From: an uncultured Prevotella sp.
GTDB taxonomy: Bacteria > Bacteroidota > Bacteroidia > Bacteroidales > Bacteroidaceae
Assembly (NCBI GenBank): GCA_944319945.1
Contig: CALUFN010000013.1
Coordinates: 1 to 52,900 of the forward strand
Direction of reading: 5' to 3'
Length of the DNA: 52,900 nucleotides
Made by a program: the position numbers and the translations under genes. The notes beneath the pieces were generated by a model, which worked only from the letters and a program-made list of their open reading frames with translations, was not told the origin of the DNA and searched no databases. Of this stretch, positions 26,322-35,674 are shown piece after piece (position 1 is the first letter of the stretch; each line of letters begins with the position of its first letter).

Positions 26322-28484
26322 TTACTCATGCGCCACAATCTTGGACGTATGCCACTCTCCGCCGCAACAGATCTTAACCAAATAGACTCCTGAAAGCGGA
26401 GACGGAACGGCCACGACCGCCCCCGAGGCTATGTCGCCGGGATCGAGGGTCTGCCTTGCCACGCACACGCCGTCAGGACGGACCACTACCACCTCGGCGC
26501 GGCTTCCGCAGGCATCGCCTGACACTGACAAGCCGTCCGCCGTAAGCCCAACAGACAAGCCGCCGCAGGAAACGGCCCCTATGCCCGAAGCAAGGCTTAT
26601 GGCCTCTTTAATTCCGCCCCAGGCGTCTATCTTGCCATAGCCCCACGTACTGTCGCCCGTACCTGAGATGTCGCCCGTGAAGCCGTCGGTAATCGACGTG
26701 GAACGGAGTATGCCGCGCACGTCGTCGGGAGAAAGCGCGGGGTTGGCCTCAAGCCACGTTGCCACCACGCCGGCCACGACGGGCGAAGCCATAGACGTGC
26801 CTTGCATGTAGGCATAATAACGGTTGGCACCGTTCCACTCGTAATACCCGGCTATGGGATACGACGACAGCGCGCCGTCGTTTGACGAGACGGACGAAAC
26901 GACATAGCAGCCCGGAGCGGTAACGTCAGGCTTCATACGCCCGTCGGCAGTAGGTCCCGTGCTCGAGAACGAGGCTATGCCGCCGACGGTCTCGCCGGTC
27001 TCCACGACGCCCATATTCTCAGTGTCAAGACTCTCACGAGTGACGTAAGCGCCTACGGAGATTATCTTGCCGCCCGTGCCGCCTATCTCGGCGAGCGACA
27101 TGTCATTGTCGCCGTCGGCCCAGCCGTCAAGTCCGTTGTCGGTAAGAGCTACGCTGGTGCCGTCGGCCCACACGTTGACTGAACCTGCCGACTCAGACAC
27201 CACCTCGAGGCCTATGGCGTAACCCGAACGCAGGCCCGTAATGGCTGACGACACGAGCACGTGCGGCTTGCCGTTAAGCGGGCTGATCTCGGCGAAGGCC
27301 ATCATCTCGCCGACGGCATTGCGCAGCTCCGCCTGGGCTTCGGCGGGGCCGTCGGCAGCCGTGCTGACGGTCATCACCTCGCCTACGGACAGGCGCGAAG
27401 TGTTGTAGGTCATGACATTCACGGTAAGCTCCATGCCCGGCTCGCCCCATATCTCGATATCGCCCCCGGCCGTTTGCGGCGAAAGTCCGTTCTTATAGTC
27501 GACGAACGTGCGCAGAGTGTCGGGCGCGCTCCCGGCGAAAGTCATGGACGCATGCAGCTGGTTGGCGCCGAAATTGCCCACCGAGCCTACTATGATACGT
27601 CCCGGGCCTTGCATGGCGTCGGCCAATACGTCGAAGGTTGACGTGCCGTCGTGCGGCCCGCTTTGGTTGCCTAAGCTCATGTTTATGACACACGGCTTGC
27701 CTTCGGCCTCGGCGTAGTCGTAGATGTAAGCAATGGCGTCTGAGAGGTTCACGTTGTTGTCTGTCCCGGCTCCGTCCATGCTCACGAGCACGATGTCTGC
27801 TCCGGGCGCTATGCCAGCGTAGCCGAGGGTGTTGTCGGCTCCGGCGGCAATGCCGGCCACGTGGGTGCCGTGGGAGTTGGAGGTGACGTCGCCCTCGGCG
27901 GCAAGTATCTCGTCGGGCGTGTCAAACTCACTGCCGTAAGTGAAGCCCTCGGGAGGCGTGCCGCCGTCGTAGCCCTGCTCCCACACGCGGCGTATGCGCA
28001 GCTCGCCGCTGGCGTCGTCGTAAAAATTGGGATGGGTGTAGTCAAAGCCCGAGTCGATGATACCGACTACCACCCCGCGCCCCGAGTAAGCACCGGGCAG
28101 GCCTTCGCCCGAAAGCACACGGTCGGCCCCGATGCCCGGGCGCACAAGGTCCATCATCTGACGGACCGGCACTGCCGTCTGCACGTACTCAACACAGTCG
28201 AGAGCTGACACGGCGGCAAGCGAATCGGCGGGTATGCGGGCCGTCACCACCGAACCGGCCCGAAGATTCACCTCGACACCCATGCGCCCGAGGGCCGAGA
28301 GGTCGGCGTCGGGCGTAAGATGTATATAAGCCGGCACACGGCCGAGTGCCGACGCACGCACAGCCAACTGCGCGGCGCCGGCACGGCCGGCCATGAGCTT
28401 ACGGGCGTAGACGGACAGCTTGCTTTGGGCGCTGACTGACGCGCCGCAACACGCGAGCATGATTATTATCAGTAACCTTAACAT
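26322..28484 (-). CDS. Secreted S8 (subtilisin-like) serine peptidase with T9SS tail
   Basis: 720 residues. Signal peptide 1-19, a propeptide-like region to about 125, then the S8 catalytic domain. The triad is visible: Asp144 in GIIDSGFDYTHP, His205 in SHGTHVAG, Ser564 in GTSMASPVVAG; VINMSLGN carries the usual substrate-binding strand. A large insert (about 310-500) separates His from Ser, as in Bacteroidetes surface subtilases. The C-terminal 70 residues look like a T9SS type A sorting domain (AEVVVVRPDGVC, GVYLVKICCGGEWHTSKIVAHE). It is the last gene of the cargo run 38251 to 26322 and may process the proteins encoded upstream (inference). Confidence 0.92.
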   Translation of the reverse strand: MLRLLIIIMLACCGASVSAQSKLSVYARKLMAGRAGAAQLAVRASALGRVPAYIHLTPDADLSALGRMGVEVNLRAGSVVTARIPADSLAAVSALDCVEYVQTAVPVRQMMDLVRPGIGADRVLSGEGLPGAYSGRGVVVGIIDSGFDYTHPNFYDDASGELRIRRVWEQGYDGGTPPEGFTYGSEFDTPDEILAAEGDVTSNSHGTHVAGIAAGADNTLGYAGIAPGADIVLVSMDGAGTDNNVNLSDAIAYIYDYAEAEGKPCVINMSLGNQSGPHDGTSTFDVLADAMQGPGRIIVGSVGNFGANQLHASMTFAGSAPDTLRTFVDYKNGLSPQTAGGDIEIWGEPGMELTVNVMTYNTSRLSVGEVMTVSTAADGPAEAQAELRNAVGEMMAFAEISPLNGKPHVLVSSAITGLRSGYAIGLEVVSESAGSVNVWADGTSVALTDNGLDGWADGDNDMSLAEIGGTGGKIISVGAYVTRESLDTENMGVVETGETVGGIASFSSTGPTADGRMKPDVTAPGCYVVSSVSSNDGALSSYPIAGYYEWNGANRYYAYMQGTSMASPVVAGVVATWLEANPALSPDDVRGILRSTSITDGFTGDISGTGDSTWGYGKIDAWGGIKEAISLASGIGAVSCGGLSVGLTADGLSVSGDACGSRAEVVVVRPDGVCVARQTLDPGDIASGAVVAVPSPLSGVYLVKICCGGEWHTSKIVAHE

Positions 28485-28512
28485 AAGCGGAAATAATTTG
28501 TTGCGAAAGACC

Positions 28513-30375
28513 TTACTCCGATATTAACACCTTGCCGGTAAACGAAGAGGCTCCCTGCCATCCGCGCACTACATACATGCCCTTAGGCAGGCTGAACGAC
28601 TCAACACCGTCAAGCGAACGCACCTTGCGGCCGGACATGTCGTAGACCTCTACGCGATCACACGCTGACGGAACGTAAACCGTGCCGCCGCTGACGCTGA
28701 AACGGGGAGACCCGGCAACCGACGGTGACGAGGATATGCCGACCGTACCGTTGTCTGCACACATCTTGACTGAACAAACGTTGTAGACATTATAGTCGGA
28801 GAAGTCGCCTTCGGGCGAATACTGGCTGACCACGGCCACGAGATACATATTGTCGGGATCAGTCTTTACAGACGCCGCTTCGTCGTGATCATAAGTTGAC
28901 TGTATGTCTTCGGGCAGCTCGTACTCGAAAGGAACGCTGACGGTGTTGCCCTTCTCGAGATGTATTATGCCTCCGTATTCGCCGAACAGGCTGCCGCGGT
29001 AGACGTAGCGGTGGACGTAGGAGTCGCTCGCACCGATTTGGCGGGCCACTATAGAATCCTGGACGATGAAGAGGCCGAGCAAGGTGTTCTCTGATTCAGG
29101 CAAGACGTGGGTTAACACGTTGACGTTGCCAGACACGCGGCGCGTAGACTCGTCGTACTCGGAAGTTATATCCACGCCGACGTAAGGCTGGACGGCCGAG
29201 GCTGCGTTGAGCATGTTGAGCACGGCGCCCGTAGACACTTGCTGGATGGGTGCCGAGCTGGTGCCTGAGGTCAGGCGGTTGACCATGAAGGCCGGAGCGT
29301 AGGTCTGACCGCCGGGATAGAAATTGAGGTAGAACAGCTCTTCATCCATTGTGAAATTGTCAGGCGTGAATCCTATGTGATGGAATATCTCAACGACGTC
29401 GCACGCGTCGAACTCCTCAAGGGCTGAATTTATTGCGGCATGCCCTGCGGGACAGTTAGAGCAGTCCTGCCCGGTGAAGTCCTCAAGGAGCACGGCGCGC
29501 TTCATGTCAGACGGGTACATGTAGATGTCGGCCGTCACGCTGTTGTCGGTCGCGTCGGCATCGGTGGCTTGCCCGTTGATGTTGGTCACGCTGACCTCTA
29601 TCGGGAGTTCGCCGCTCTCGGGAGAAACATACTCGGGAAACTCGATGTTGAACGTCGCGTTGGCGCCTAAGTTGACGTCGGTGTAAGGATAAACCTGCTC
29701 TTCGCCGTCACCCATGCGGAACACTACGTCGAAGCTGTTGATAGTCTCCGTACCGAAGTTGAGCACCTGGCTCGCGTAATTATACGCATTGCCGGCAAGA
29801 TAATAGCCGTTGGCGGAGAAATTCTTGACGGTGATGTCGGTGAAAGCGGCATCGTCGACGATAAGCTGGAGGCACGCGCAACCGAGCTCCTGGCCGAAAG
29901 CGTCGTTCCAAGCAGTGCCGTCGTAATAGAACGAACGGTCGGCCAGCTCCATCGAGCGGTCGAACTGCAGCGGGCGGTAAGCCGTGAGTGCCGTCAGCTT
30001 GTAGCCTACGTAAAGCACGTCTTCATCGCCGATAGTGTAAGGCGTGTCAAATTCAAAGTCTTTCCAAGAAGCCGAGCCCCCGTCGGAGACCTGGGTGTAA
30101 ACGGGCGCGGCGGCAAGATCGGTCGAGATGAAAAATTCCAGGCTTTCCATGTTGCGCGTGCCGAACACGGCTCGCACGCCCTTGATCTGCTTTCCCCTGA
30201 GCTGGTCGAGCTTCTCTTTAGGCAGCTTTATGGCCAAACCTTGAGTCTCTGACGTACCGAAGCGCACGCCGCCGGTACGGTCGAAGTCGGTGTTAGTGTA
30301 ACCTATGTACTTATCGGCCGCAGCGGGAGCCGCCAACAGTGCCGAAAGACAAAACAATGTAAGGAGTCTTTTCAT
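28513..30375 (-). CDS. Omp28-like secreted protein with CxxC thioredoxin-like domain and T9SS tail
   Basis: 620 residues. A signal peptide covers residues 1-20; a jelly-roll-like N-terminal region follows; the Omp28-type thioredoxin-like domain starts near 290 with VLLEDFTGQDCSNCPAGH, giving Cys305-x-x-Cys308. The tail (VYVPSACDRVEVYDMSGRK, LPKGMYVVRGW) is a T9SS sorting domain. Omp28 is a Bacteroidetes surface protein family; the redox activity of the CxxC is likely but unproven. The gap to the subtilase is 28 bases, so they are probably co-transcribed. Confidence 0.85.
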   Translation of the reverse strand: MKRLLTLFCLSALLAAPAAADKYIGYTNTDFDRTGGVRFGTSETQGLAIKLPKEKLDQLRGKQIKGVRAVFGTRNMESLEFFISTDLAAAPVYTQVSDGGSASWKDFEFDTPYTIGDEDVLYVGYKLTALTAYRPLQFDRSMELADRSFYYDGTAWNDAFGQELGCACLQLIVDDAAFTDITVKNFSANGYYLAGNAYNYASQVLNFGTETINSFDVVFRMGDGEEQVYPYTDVNLGANATFNIEFPEYVSPESGELPIEVSVTNINGQATDADATDNSVTADIYMYPSDMKRAVLLEDFTGQDCSNCPAGHAAINSALEEFDACDVVEIFHHIGFTPDNFTMDEELFYLNFYPGGQTYAPAFMVNRLTSGTSSAPIQQVSTGAVLNMLNAASAVQPYVGVDITSEYDESTRRVSGNVNVLTHVLPESENTLLGLFIVQDSIVARQIGASDSYVHRYVYRGSLFGEYGGIIHLEKGNTVSVPFEYELPEDIQSTYDHDEAASVKTDPDNMYLVAVVSQYSPEGDFSDYNVYNVCSVKMCADNGTVGISSSPSVAGSPRFSVSGGTVYVPSACDRVEVYDMSGRKVRSLDGVESFSLPKGMYVVRGWQGASSFTGKVLISE

Positions 30376-30431
30376 AATCGGTTATTGTTTTTTTACAGAA
30401 TATTCAGTTTGCGATGGATAGGTGAGTTTAA

Positions 30432-30468
30432 AGAGAAACGCCCAAAGTTACGGCTCGGGCGTTTCTCT
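30432..30468 (-). terminator. Terminator after the cargo gene at 30506
   Basis: A perfect 12-base stem (AGAGAAACGCCC at 30432-30443 with GGGCGTTTCTCT at 30457-30468), followed on the minus strand by TTTAAACT. Confidence 0.7.
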
Positions 30469-30505
30469 ATTCTTGTGTTAAAGGTCGGCATGCGCCGGCG
30501 CGGCG

Positions 30506-33500
30506 TCATCTCTCGACAATAAGTTTAACGGTATGCACCTTACCGTCGGCCTTTATCTTTAATATGTACAGGCCTCCGGCATAAGAAGACACGTCGAGAC
30601 GATTGCCTGCGGCAGAGCCTACGAGAGTACCGCCGGTGCTGTATGCCGTGATGCTCTCAACGTCGGCACCCTCGATCTCAACATAGTCTACGGCCGGGTT
30701 AGGATATACCCGGAAGTTGGCTGTGATGGCGTTGCTTATGCCAGACGGTATGTCGTCAAGCGTGAAGAACACAGTGTTGCCCTTTACCTCGCCGGCGTCA
30801 GCGTAGATTACGTCGACAGCCACACGGTGCTGGGCGGAAGCGTCTGCGTCAGGACCGAAGTCATAAGTGTACTCAGCCTCGGTTACGGGAGCCGCAGTCA
30901 CGGTAGAGCCGTCAATGCGCACGTTGTATCCCTCAACGGGAAGCGGGTCGGCATCGGGAGCTACGGCCACCATGCCCATCATCCAGTTGCCGGTGGTTGA
31001 GCCGCTCAACTCGTCGAACGAAACACCGCCGTCTACGGAGTAAAGGTTAGAGTAGCCGGGCATCATCGGGAGGTTGTCACGACCGAGCGGGCCTTGTTCG
31101 GGCACACCGTCGAAGCAGTCGAGGTCGAGCGTGTACTCGGCTTTCTCATTAAGCACTATAGGCGTTTCAAGCTCAACCGTGTTCCACTGTCCGAGAGTGT
31201 AGTCGTCCACTTCCACGTAAGCCACCTCGTTGGCGTTCTCGTAAAGCGTGAACGTGAAGATGGCATCGTTGGCGGGATAGAAGCGCAGCTGCTTGATGAC
31301 GTAGCCGTCCAAGCCCTTGAGCTTGCTGCCGGTGTAGATGGCGCGTGCCACATAGCCGTAGTTGCTCGACTCGGGGCCTGCCACGGTCTTGGCGTATGTG
31401 TCGCTGCTGTACGTGATGTTCTGTGCGTCGTCGTCAACGGGGGTTTCCCACTTGAAGTTGACAGTGCCGTTGTCGCCCTTGATGTCAACCGCAGATATTG
31501 CGGGGAGGGCGCTCTTGTCGGCTGCCACGTTGAGCGTGACGCCGGTCTTGTCGGAAACGCGTCCGTCGGCATACTCGGCCTCAACCTCGTAAGTGTATTC
31601 GCCGTCGGCCTTGTTCTTGTCGGTGAAAGAAAGACCGTCGGTGTCGCCAACCAACTCGCCGTTTGAATATACGTTGTACTGCTTAATCACGTCAACGTCG
31701 GCTCCGTCGGCGTCAGACGAAAGAACCATGCCGAGGGCGAACGAAATCTCGAACACGTAGCCGCCGGTTTCGGAATCGCGCGAGCTTTCGGCAAGCGAAT
31801 AGAACTCAGTCTCGGTGCTGAGGTGCACGAGGTCGCTGTAACCGGGCACGCACTTGCCGTCGATCATGCCTACGACATTGTTGCTCTGGACGTCAGAGGG
31901 CACGGTAACCGCGATGGCGCAGATAACGTCGTCGGTAAGCGACGAAACCTCGACGGGAGTGTCAAGCACTACGACGTTCTCCTCGCCGTAGGTAAGCTCC
32001 TGGGTTACGGGCTGCGAGTAAACAAGCTCGTTGCCGCTGTAGATCTTTATCTCCCATGAGGTCTGCTCGGTGCGCGGAACGAACGTAACCTTTGATATAC
32101 GATATCCGTCGTAAACGTCCATCTCCTCCTTGTCATACTTGATGGCGAACTCGAACGACAGGTTGCCGCCGCCGAAGCCTATCATGTTGGCAGTGGGATC
32201 GTAATACTTCTTCTCTATGAGATTGGTGGCCGGGGTGTCCCAAGTAAGGGCGGCGCTGTTGTAGCCTCTTTGGCGTGCGTAGAGCGAACGCGGGCCTGAC
32301 ACGGCGCGCGCAGCGATGGTTACCGACTCTTCGCCCGACCGGTCAGACTCAACGTCGCCGTAAAGCGCCGTCACGCTGTAAGTGTAGTCGCCGAAGGCCA
32401 GCGAGTTGTCAATATAATACGTGTCGGTCACAGGCTCGGCATTGATCTTCTCGCCTCCACGGTAAACGTTGTAACCGGTAAGGTTGGTCGGATTGTTGAC
32501 GGGCTGCTTCCAAGTCAGCTTGGCTGCGGGCATGCCTTCGATCTGAGTGATGTCGAGGGCGACCGGCTGGCGCGTGGTGACATTTTGGTCGAGGCGCACG
32601 ATGAGCGGCACTTCGTACATGTCGGTGTTAGCAGTCGAGACGGCAATGGTCTTGCCGTCGGCCGACGCTGCCGTGATGCTTATCGTGGCGGCGATGGGAA
32701 GGTTGCTTACGTCTATTTTGTTTTCAGCGAAATAGTCGCTGAGCGTCATGGCCGAGCCGTCGTAGTAAACGGTGCCGTAGGCGTTGCCGCCGACGCTCTG
32801 CTCGTATCCGTAAACGCGCAAGTTGTCGTCCATGAACGTGTACTGTACGTTAAACGGGATGTCTTGGTCGTAAAAACCTATTTCGGTGTTTTCGCCGGTT
32901 TCCACATTATATATATAGCCCATGCCGTCGCTGAAGTGCAGCAGGTGCTTGCCGTCGCTGGTGAAGTTGCGGGCTGCGTTGAACGGGTCGCCGGTCTCTT
33001 TGCTGAGGTAAGTCACCTCACCGGTCTCGACATCCCACATGGCCGTCACGCGGGCGCCGCCCGACGCCGGAGAGTAAGTCCATCCTGCGGCTTTCTTTCC
33101 GTCTTCGCTTATGCCGTAAACGCAGCCGGCATAGCCGTCGCCGAGGTACTTGTACACCTCGCCGTCCTTCCATATCACCGGAGTGTACACGCCGTTATGC
33201 ATCATGGCTCCGCCGGCCCATTGCCCGTCAGAGCTTACCGCCTGGGGGTCGCCCTCATAGTTGCCGTCAGCCTTGCCGAAGGCGTGCCACCCGTTGTCGT
33301 CATAATATCCGGCGGCGGTTACGGGCGCACCGTTCGACGAGATGGTATAGTCTGAATAAGTACCTACCACCGTACCGTCGTTGGCCACGTCGTAACCCCA
33401 AGACGTGTCGTTGTTGCTGGAAAGCAACTCTGTCTCGTTGGTCTCAAGGTTCCACCTGAAGGCGTAGTAATTGCCGACTCCGTTTTGGAAATAGCCTACG

Positions 33501-33640
33501 GCCCACTCGCCGTTAGGCGATATTGAATACACTGTATAATCGCGCAGGCCCATGAAGGTCAGCACGCCCGTGTCGTCGGCCGCTGCGACGTTGAGCGACG
33601 CTGCGGCGAGCAACATTGATGCTAAGAAGTGTTTCTTCAT
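30506..33640 (-). CDS. Large secreted beta-propeller/Fn3-like protein with T9SS tail
   Basis: 1,044 residues. Signal peptide 1-21; propeller-like strands about 25-345 with recurring SxDGxxxxG motifs (SPNGEWAVGYFQNG, SEDGKKAAGWTYS, SADGKTIAVS); fibronectin-like domains near 355-445 and 690-740 (NPTNLTGYNVYRGGEKI); two jelly-roll-like modules of similar sequence near 475-640 and 760-900 (YDGYRISKVTFVP, LDGYVIKQLRFYP). It ends in a canonical T9SS type A domain containing FRVYPNPAVDYVEIEG. It is the intact paralogue of the frameshifted gene at 1481-4527. No catalytic residues are visible; an adhesin or binding function is plausible. Confidence 0.87.
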   Translation of the reverse strand: MKKHFLASMLLAAASLNVAAADDTGVLTFMGLRDYTVYSISPNGEWAVGYFQNGVGNYYAFRWNLETNETELLSSNNDTSWGYDVANDGTVVGTYSDYTISSNGAPVTAAGYYDDNGWHAFGKADGNYEGDPQAVSSDGQWAGGAMMHNGVYTPVIWKDGEVYKYLGDGYAGCVYGISEDGKKAAGWTYSPASGGARVTAMWDVETGEVTYLSKETGDPFNAARNFTSDGKHLLHFSDGMGYIYNVETGENTEIGFYDQDIPFNVQYTFMDDNLRVYGYEQSVGGNAYGTVYYDGSAMTLSDYFAENKIDVSNLPIAATISITAASADGKTIAVSTANTDMYEVPLIVRLDQNVTTRQPVALDITQIEGMPAAKLTWKQPVNNPTNLTGYNVYRGGEKINAEPVTDTYYIDNSLAFGDYTYSVTALYGDVESDRSGEESVTIAARAVSGPRSLYARQRGYNSAALTWDTPATNLIEKKYYDPTANMIGFGGGNLSFEFAIKYDKEEMDVYDGYRISKVTFVPRTEQTSWEIKIYSGNELVYSQPVTQELTYGEENVVVLDTPVEVSSLTDDVICAIAVTVPSDVQSNNVVGMIDGKCVPGYSDLVHLSTETEFYSLAESSRDSETGGYVFEISFALGMVLSSDADGADVDVIKQYNVYSNGELVGDTDGLSFTDKNKADGEYTYEVEAEYADGRVSDKTGVTLNVAADKSALPAISAVDIKGDNGTVNFKWETPVDDDAQNITYSSDTYAKTVAGPESSNYGYVARAIYTGSKLKGLDGYVIKQLRFYPANDAIFTFTLYENANEVAYVEVDDYTLGQWNTVELETPIVLNEKAEYTLDLDCFDGVPEQGPLGRDNLPMMPGYSNLYSVDGGVSFDELSGSTTGNWMMGMVAVAPDADPLPVEGYNVRIDGSTVTAAPVTEAEYTYDFGPDADASAQHRVAVDVIYADAGEVKGNTVFFTLDDIPSGISNAITANFRVYPNPAVDYVEIEGADVESITAYSTGGTLVGSAAGNRLDVSSYAGGLYILKIKADGKVHTVKLIVER

Positions 33641-33662
33641 AAAAAGATTTTAAATGATTGGG

Positions 33663-35531
33663 TTATTTAATGAAAAACTTTCGTACAATAACGTTTTCGC
33701 CCTGCACTGCGCGCAGCAGGCAGAAGCGGCCTTGCGCTTCGGGGCAGGCGACTACTGCGCTGCCGCCGTTGCCCGTAGCCTTTGTCAGCACGGTGCCGTC
33801 AAGCGCGCAGACCGTCACGGTATAAGGCTCGCTGCCGTCGGGGAAGTTGACCAGGAACGAACCGCCCGACAAGCTCACGCTTATGCCGCCGTCGGCGGTC
33901 CCGGCGGTAGCCGTGGCGATGCCGGTGGGCGTCATGGGTACGTCGGCGCGGCCTATGTTGAAGACCTTACCCGTAAGGCTGTTCAGCACGTAAACCACAG
34001 CGAACAGGTCGTCAGTGTCGCGATAAGCAGCAGGAATGGCCAACGTATGCGTGTACTCATACGAGCCGCCCCCTTCCAATACTGCCGGAAGGCTGCCCTC
34101 AACGCCGGTGAACGCCGTTGAGCCTTCACGCGGTACGTTGTGGAAGAACGTGAGCTTCGAGGGCATGGTTTGCGGCATGTAATAATACTCGCCGTAAGTC
34201 ACGAGCGTGCAGTTGTTTTGTTGTTTGGTCGAGTCGGTTCCTTCTACTGTTTTCTCGATGAGGGCGAAGCCGAGCTTGTAGCGTCCGTCGGCGTTGTCGT
34301 AGTCAACGGCAAACTGCGTGTTGGCGGTCAGCGTGAGCACGTCGTCGGCCGAGCGTTCCACCTTCAGGTCGACACTGGCCGGCACTTCACTCGCCTGCGC
34401 CTTAGCGTATAGCTCGTCGTCAAACACCGGGCCTACGGTGAGCGTGGTGTTGTCGCGGTTGTAGATAAAGGCCGGTATGCCTGAAATCCAGCGCGATATG
34501 CCGTTGTTGTAGTCGTTGCACGTAAGTTTGTCGCGTGTATGTACGGTGACCACGAGCACGTCGTCGCCGAGTCTTTCCTTCATTTCGTTGGCATAGAGGA
34601 CGCCCACGGGGCAGTTGTTGCACCATGTGCCGGTGCCTTCCTCGGCGAGCAGCGTCTTCGGGAAATACGAGCAATACAGGCTGTCGGCGTAGAGGCTCAA
34701 GGCTTCGCCGCCGGCCGTGGCAAGGCTCAGGCTGTAGCGCGCCGTCTTGTTAAGCTCCACGGGAACGTCGAAGCTGTAAGCCAGCGTGTCGCCCGTAAGC
34801 AGTTGGCGCCCTACGGGCATTGAGAGCGTACCGCCGTCCGTAGCACACTCAAGGGTCTCAGCCTCGAGCGGCGCGCCCACGTTGACGATGAAGCCCGTGG
34901 CCGGAGCCGTGGGCGACGACGAGCCGACGAAGCGGCGCGAGGTGTCCCTGACTACGAGGCGGCTGCCTGAAGGCTCGCCGATGAAAAGGTTGTCGACGGC
35001 GAGGATGAACTTGTTGTCGCTCGTGCAGACGAATGCCACGTAAACGTCCTTGCCGGCGTAATCGGCCAGCGACACGGCGCGCGTCTGCCACCCGTAGCTC
35101 TCGGCGTCGACCCTGCACACCTCCTTGAAGTCGGCCGGCGCGGTGGTCCCCTCGGACACCATCACCTTGTAACTCTCTGGCAGGTCGTAGTGCACCGAGC
35201 GCGCGTCCCAGCGCAGTATGGCTGCGGCGTCTTCAATGTGCACGGCCGGCGTTATCATCCAGTTTTCCACGGGATACTCATACTGGCACGACGAGAAGCT
35301 GAAAGCCGCGCCGTTGTCTTTGGTGTCGGCGGGGTTGGCCGCCCAGCTGCCGTCTATCGTGGCGTGGCTGTAGTTAGACACGGCAACAGGATTCTCGTCC
35401 ATGTCCACAAGGGTGAAGTCGGAGGGAATCCCGTCGTCGAAGTCGGTCTCAAGATACGCTTTCCCCTGCGCTCCGGCGGCAAGGCTTAGCCCCGAGGCTG
35501 CGGCGAGGAGAAGAGTCTTATGGATGTTCAT
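33663..35531 (-). CDS. Choice-of-anchor J plus Omp28-like CxxC protein with T9SS tail
   Basis: 622 residues. Signal peptide 1-21; an N-terminal cleaved-adhesin/choice-of-anchor-J-like domain about 25-190 (YLETDFDDGIPSDFTLVD, VENWMITPAVHIED); an Omp28/thioredoxin-like domain from about 290 with EEGTGTWCNNCPVGVLYANE, giving Cys304-x-x-Cys307; and a T9SS-like tail with FPDGSEPYTVTVCALDGTVL. It lies only 22 bases from the gene at 30506, so the two are co-transcribed. Its fold combination differs from the other Omp28-like protein of the cluster at 28513. Confidence 0.85.
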   Translation of the reverse strand: MNIHKTLLLAAASGLSLAAGAQGKAYLETDFDDGIPSDFTLVDMDENPVAVSNYSHATIDGSWAANPADTKDNGAAFSFSSCQYEYPVENWMITPAVHIEDAAAILRWDARSVHYDLPESYKVMVSEGTTAPADFKEVCRVDAESYGWQTRAVSLADYAGKDVYVAFVCTSDNKFILAVDNLFIGEPSGSRLVVRDTSRRFVGSSSPTAPATGFIVNVGAPLEAETLECATDGGTLSMPVGRQLLTGDTLAYSFDVPVELNKTARYSLSLATAGGEALSLYADSLYCSYFPKTLLAEEGTGTWCNNCPVGVLYANEMKERLGDDVLVVTVHTRDKLTCNDYNNGISRWISGIPAFIYNRDNTTLTVGPVFDDELYAKAQASEVPASVDLKVERSADDVLTLTANTQFAVDYDNADGRYKLGFALIEKTVEGTDSTKQQNNCTLVTYGEYYYMPQTMPSKLTFFHNVPREGSTAFTGVEGSLPAVLEGGGSYEYTHTLAIPAAYRDTDDLFAVVYVLNSLTGKVFNIGRADVPMTPTGIATATAGTADGGISVSLSGGSFLVNFPDGSEPYTVTVCALDGTVLTKATGNGGSAVVACPEAQGRFCLLRAVQGENVIVRKFFIK

Positions 35532-35551
35532 GTCTTTCCGTTTTTATTAAT

Positions 35552-35595
35552 GGCAGCCGCATGCTTTCGGCGTGCGGGCCGCGCCTGCGGCTGCC
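35552..35595. other. GC-rich hairpin upstream of the gene at 33663-35531
   Basis: A 10-base perfect stem (GGCAGCCGCA at 35552-35561, TGCGGCTGCC at 35586-35595) with extra pairing inside, 21 bases before the start codon of the gene at 33663-35531. It may be a second termination hairpin or a 5' stabiliser. Confidence 0.5.
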
Positions 35596-35612
35596 GTCAT
35601 TGGTATGTGTTA

Positions 35613-35658
35613 ACAAAAAGGCAGTGCATGCCCCTCGGTTTCCGTCAGGATATGCACT
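35613..35658 (-). terminator. Terminator of the gene at 35675-38251
   Basis: AGTGCAT (35623-35629) pairs with ATGCACT (35652-35658), and on the minus strand GCCTTTTTG follows. It lies 17 bases past the stop codon. Confidence 0.6.
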
Positions 35659-35674
35659 ACTTTTCAGTTTAATG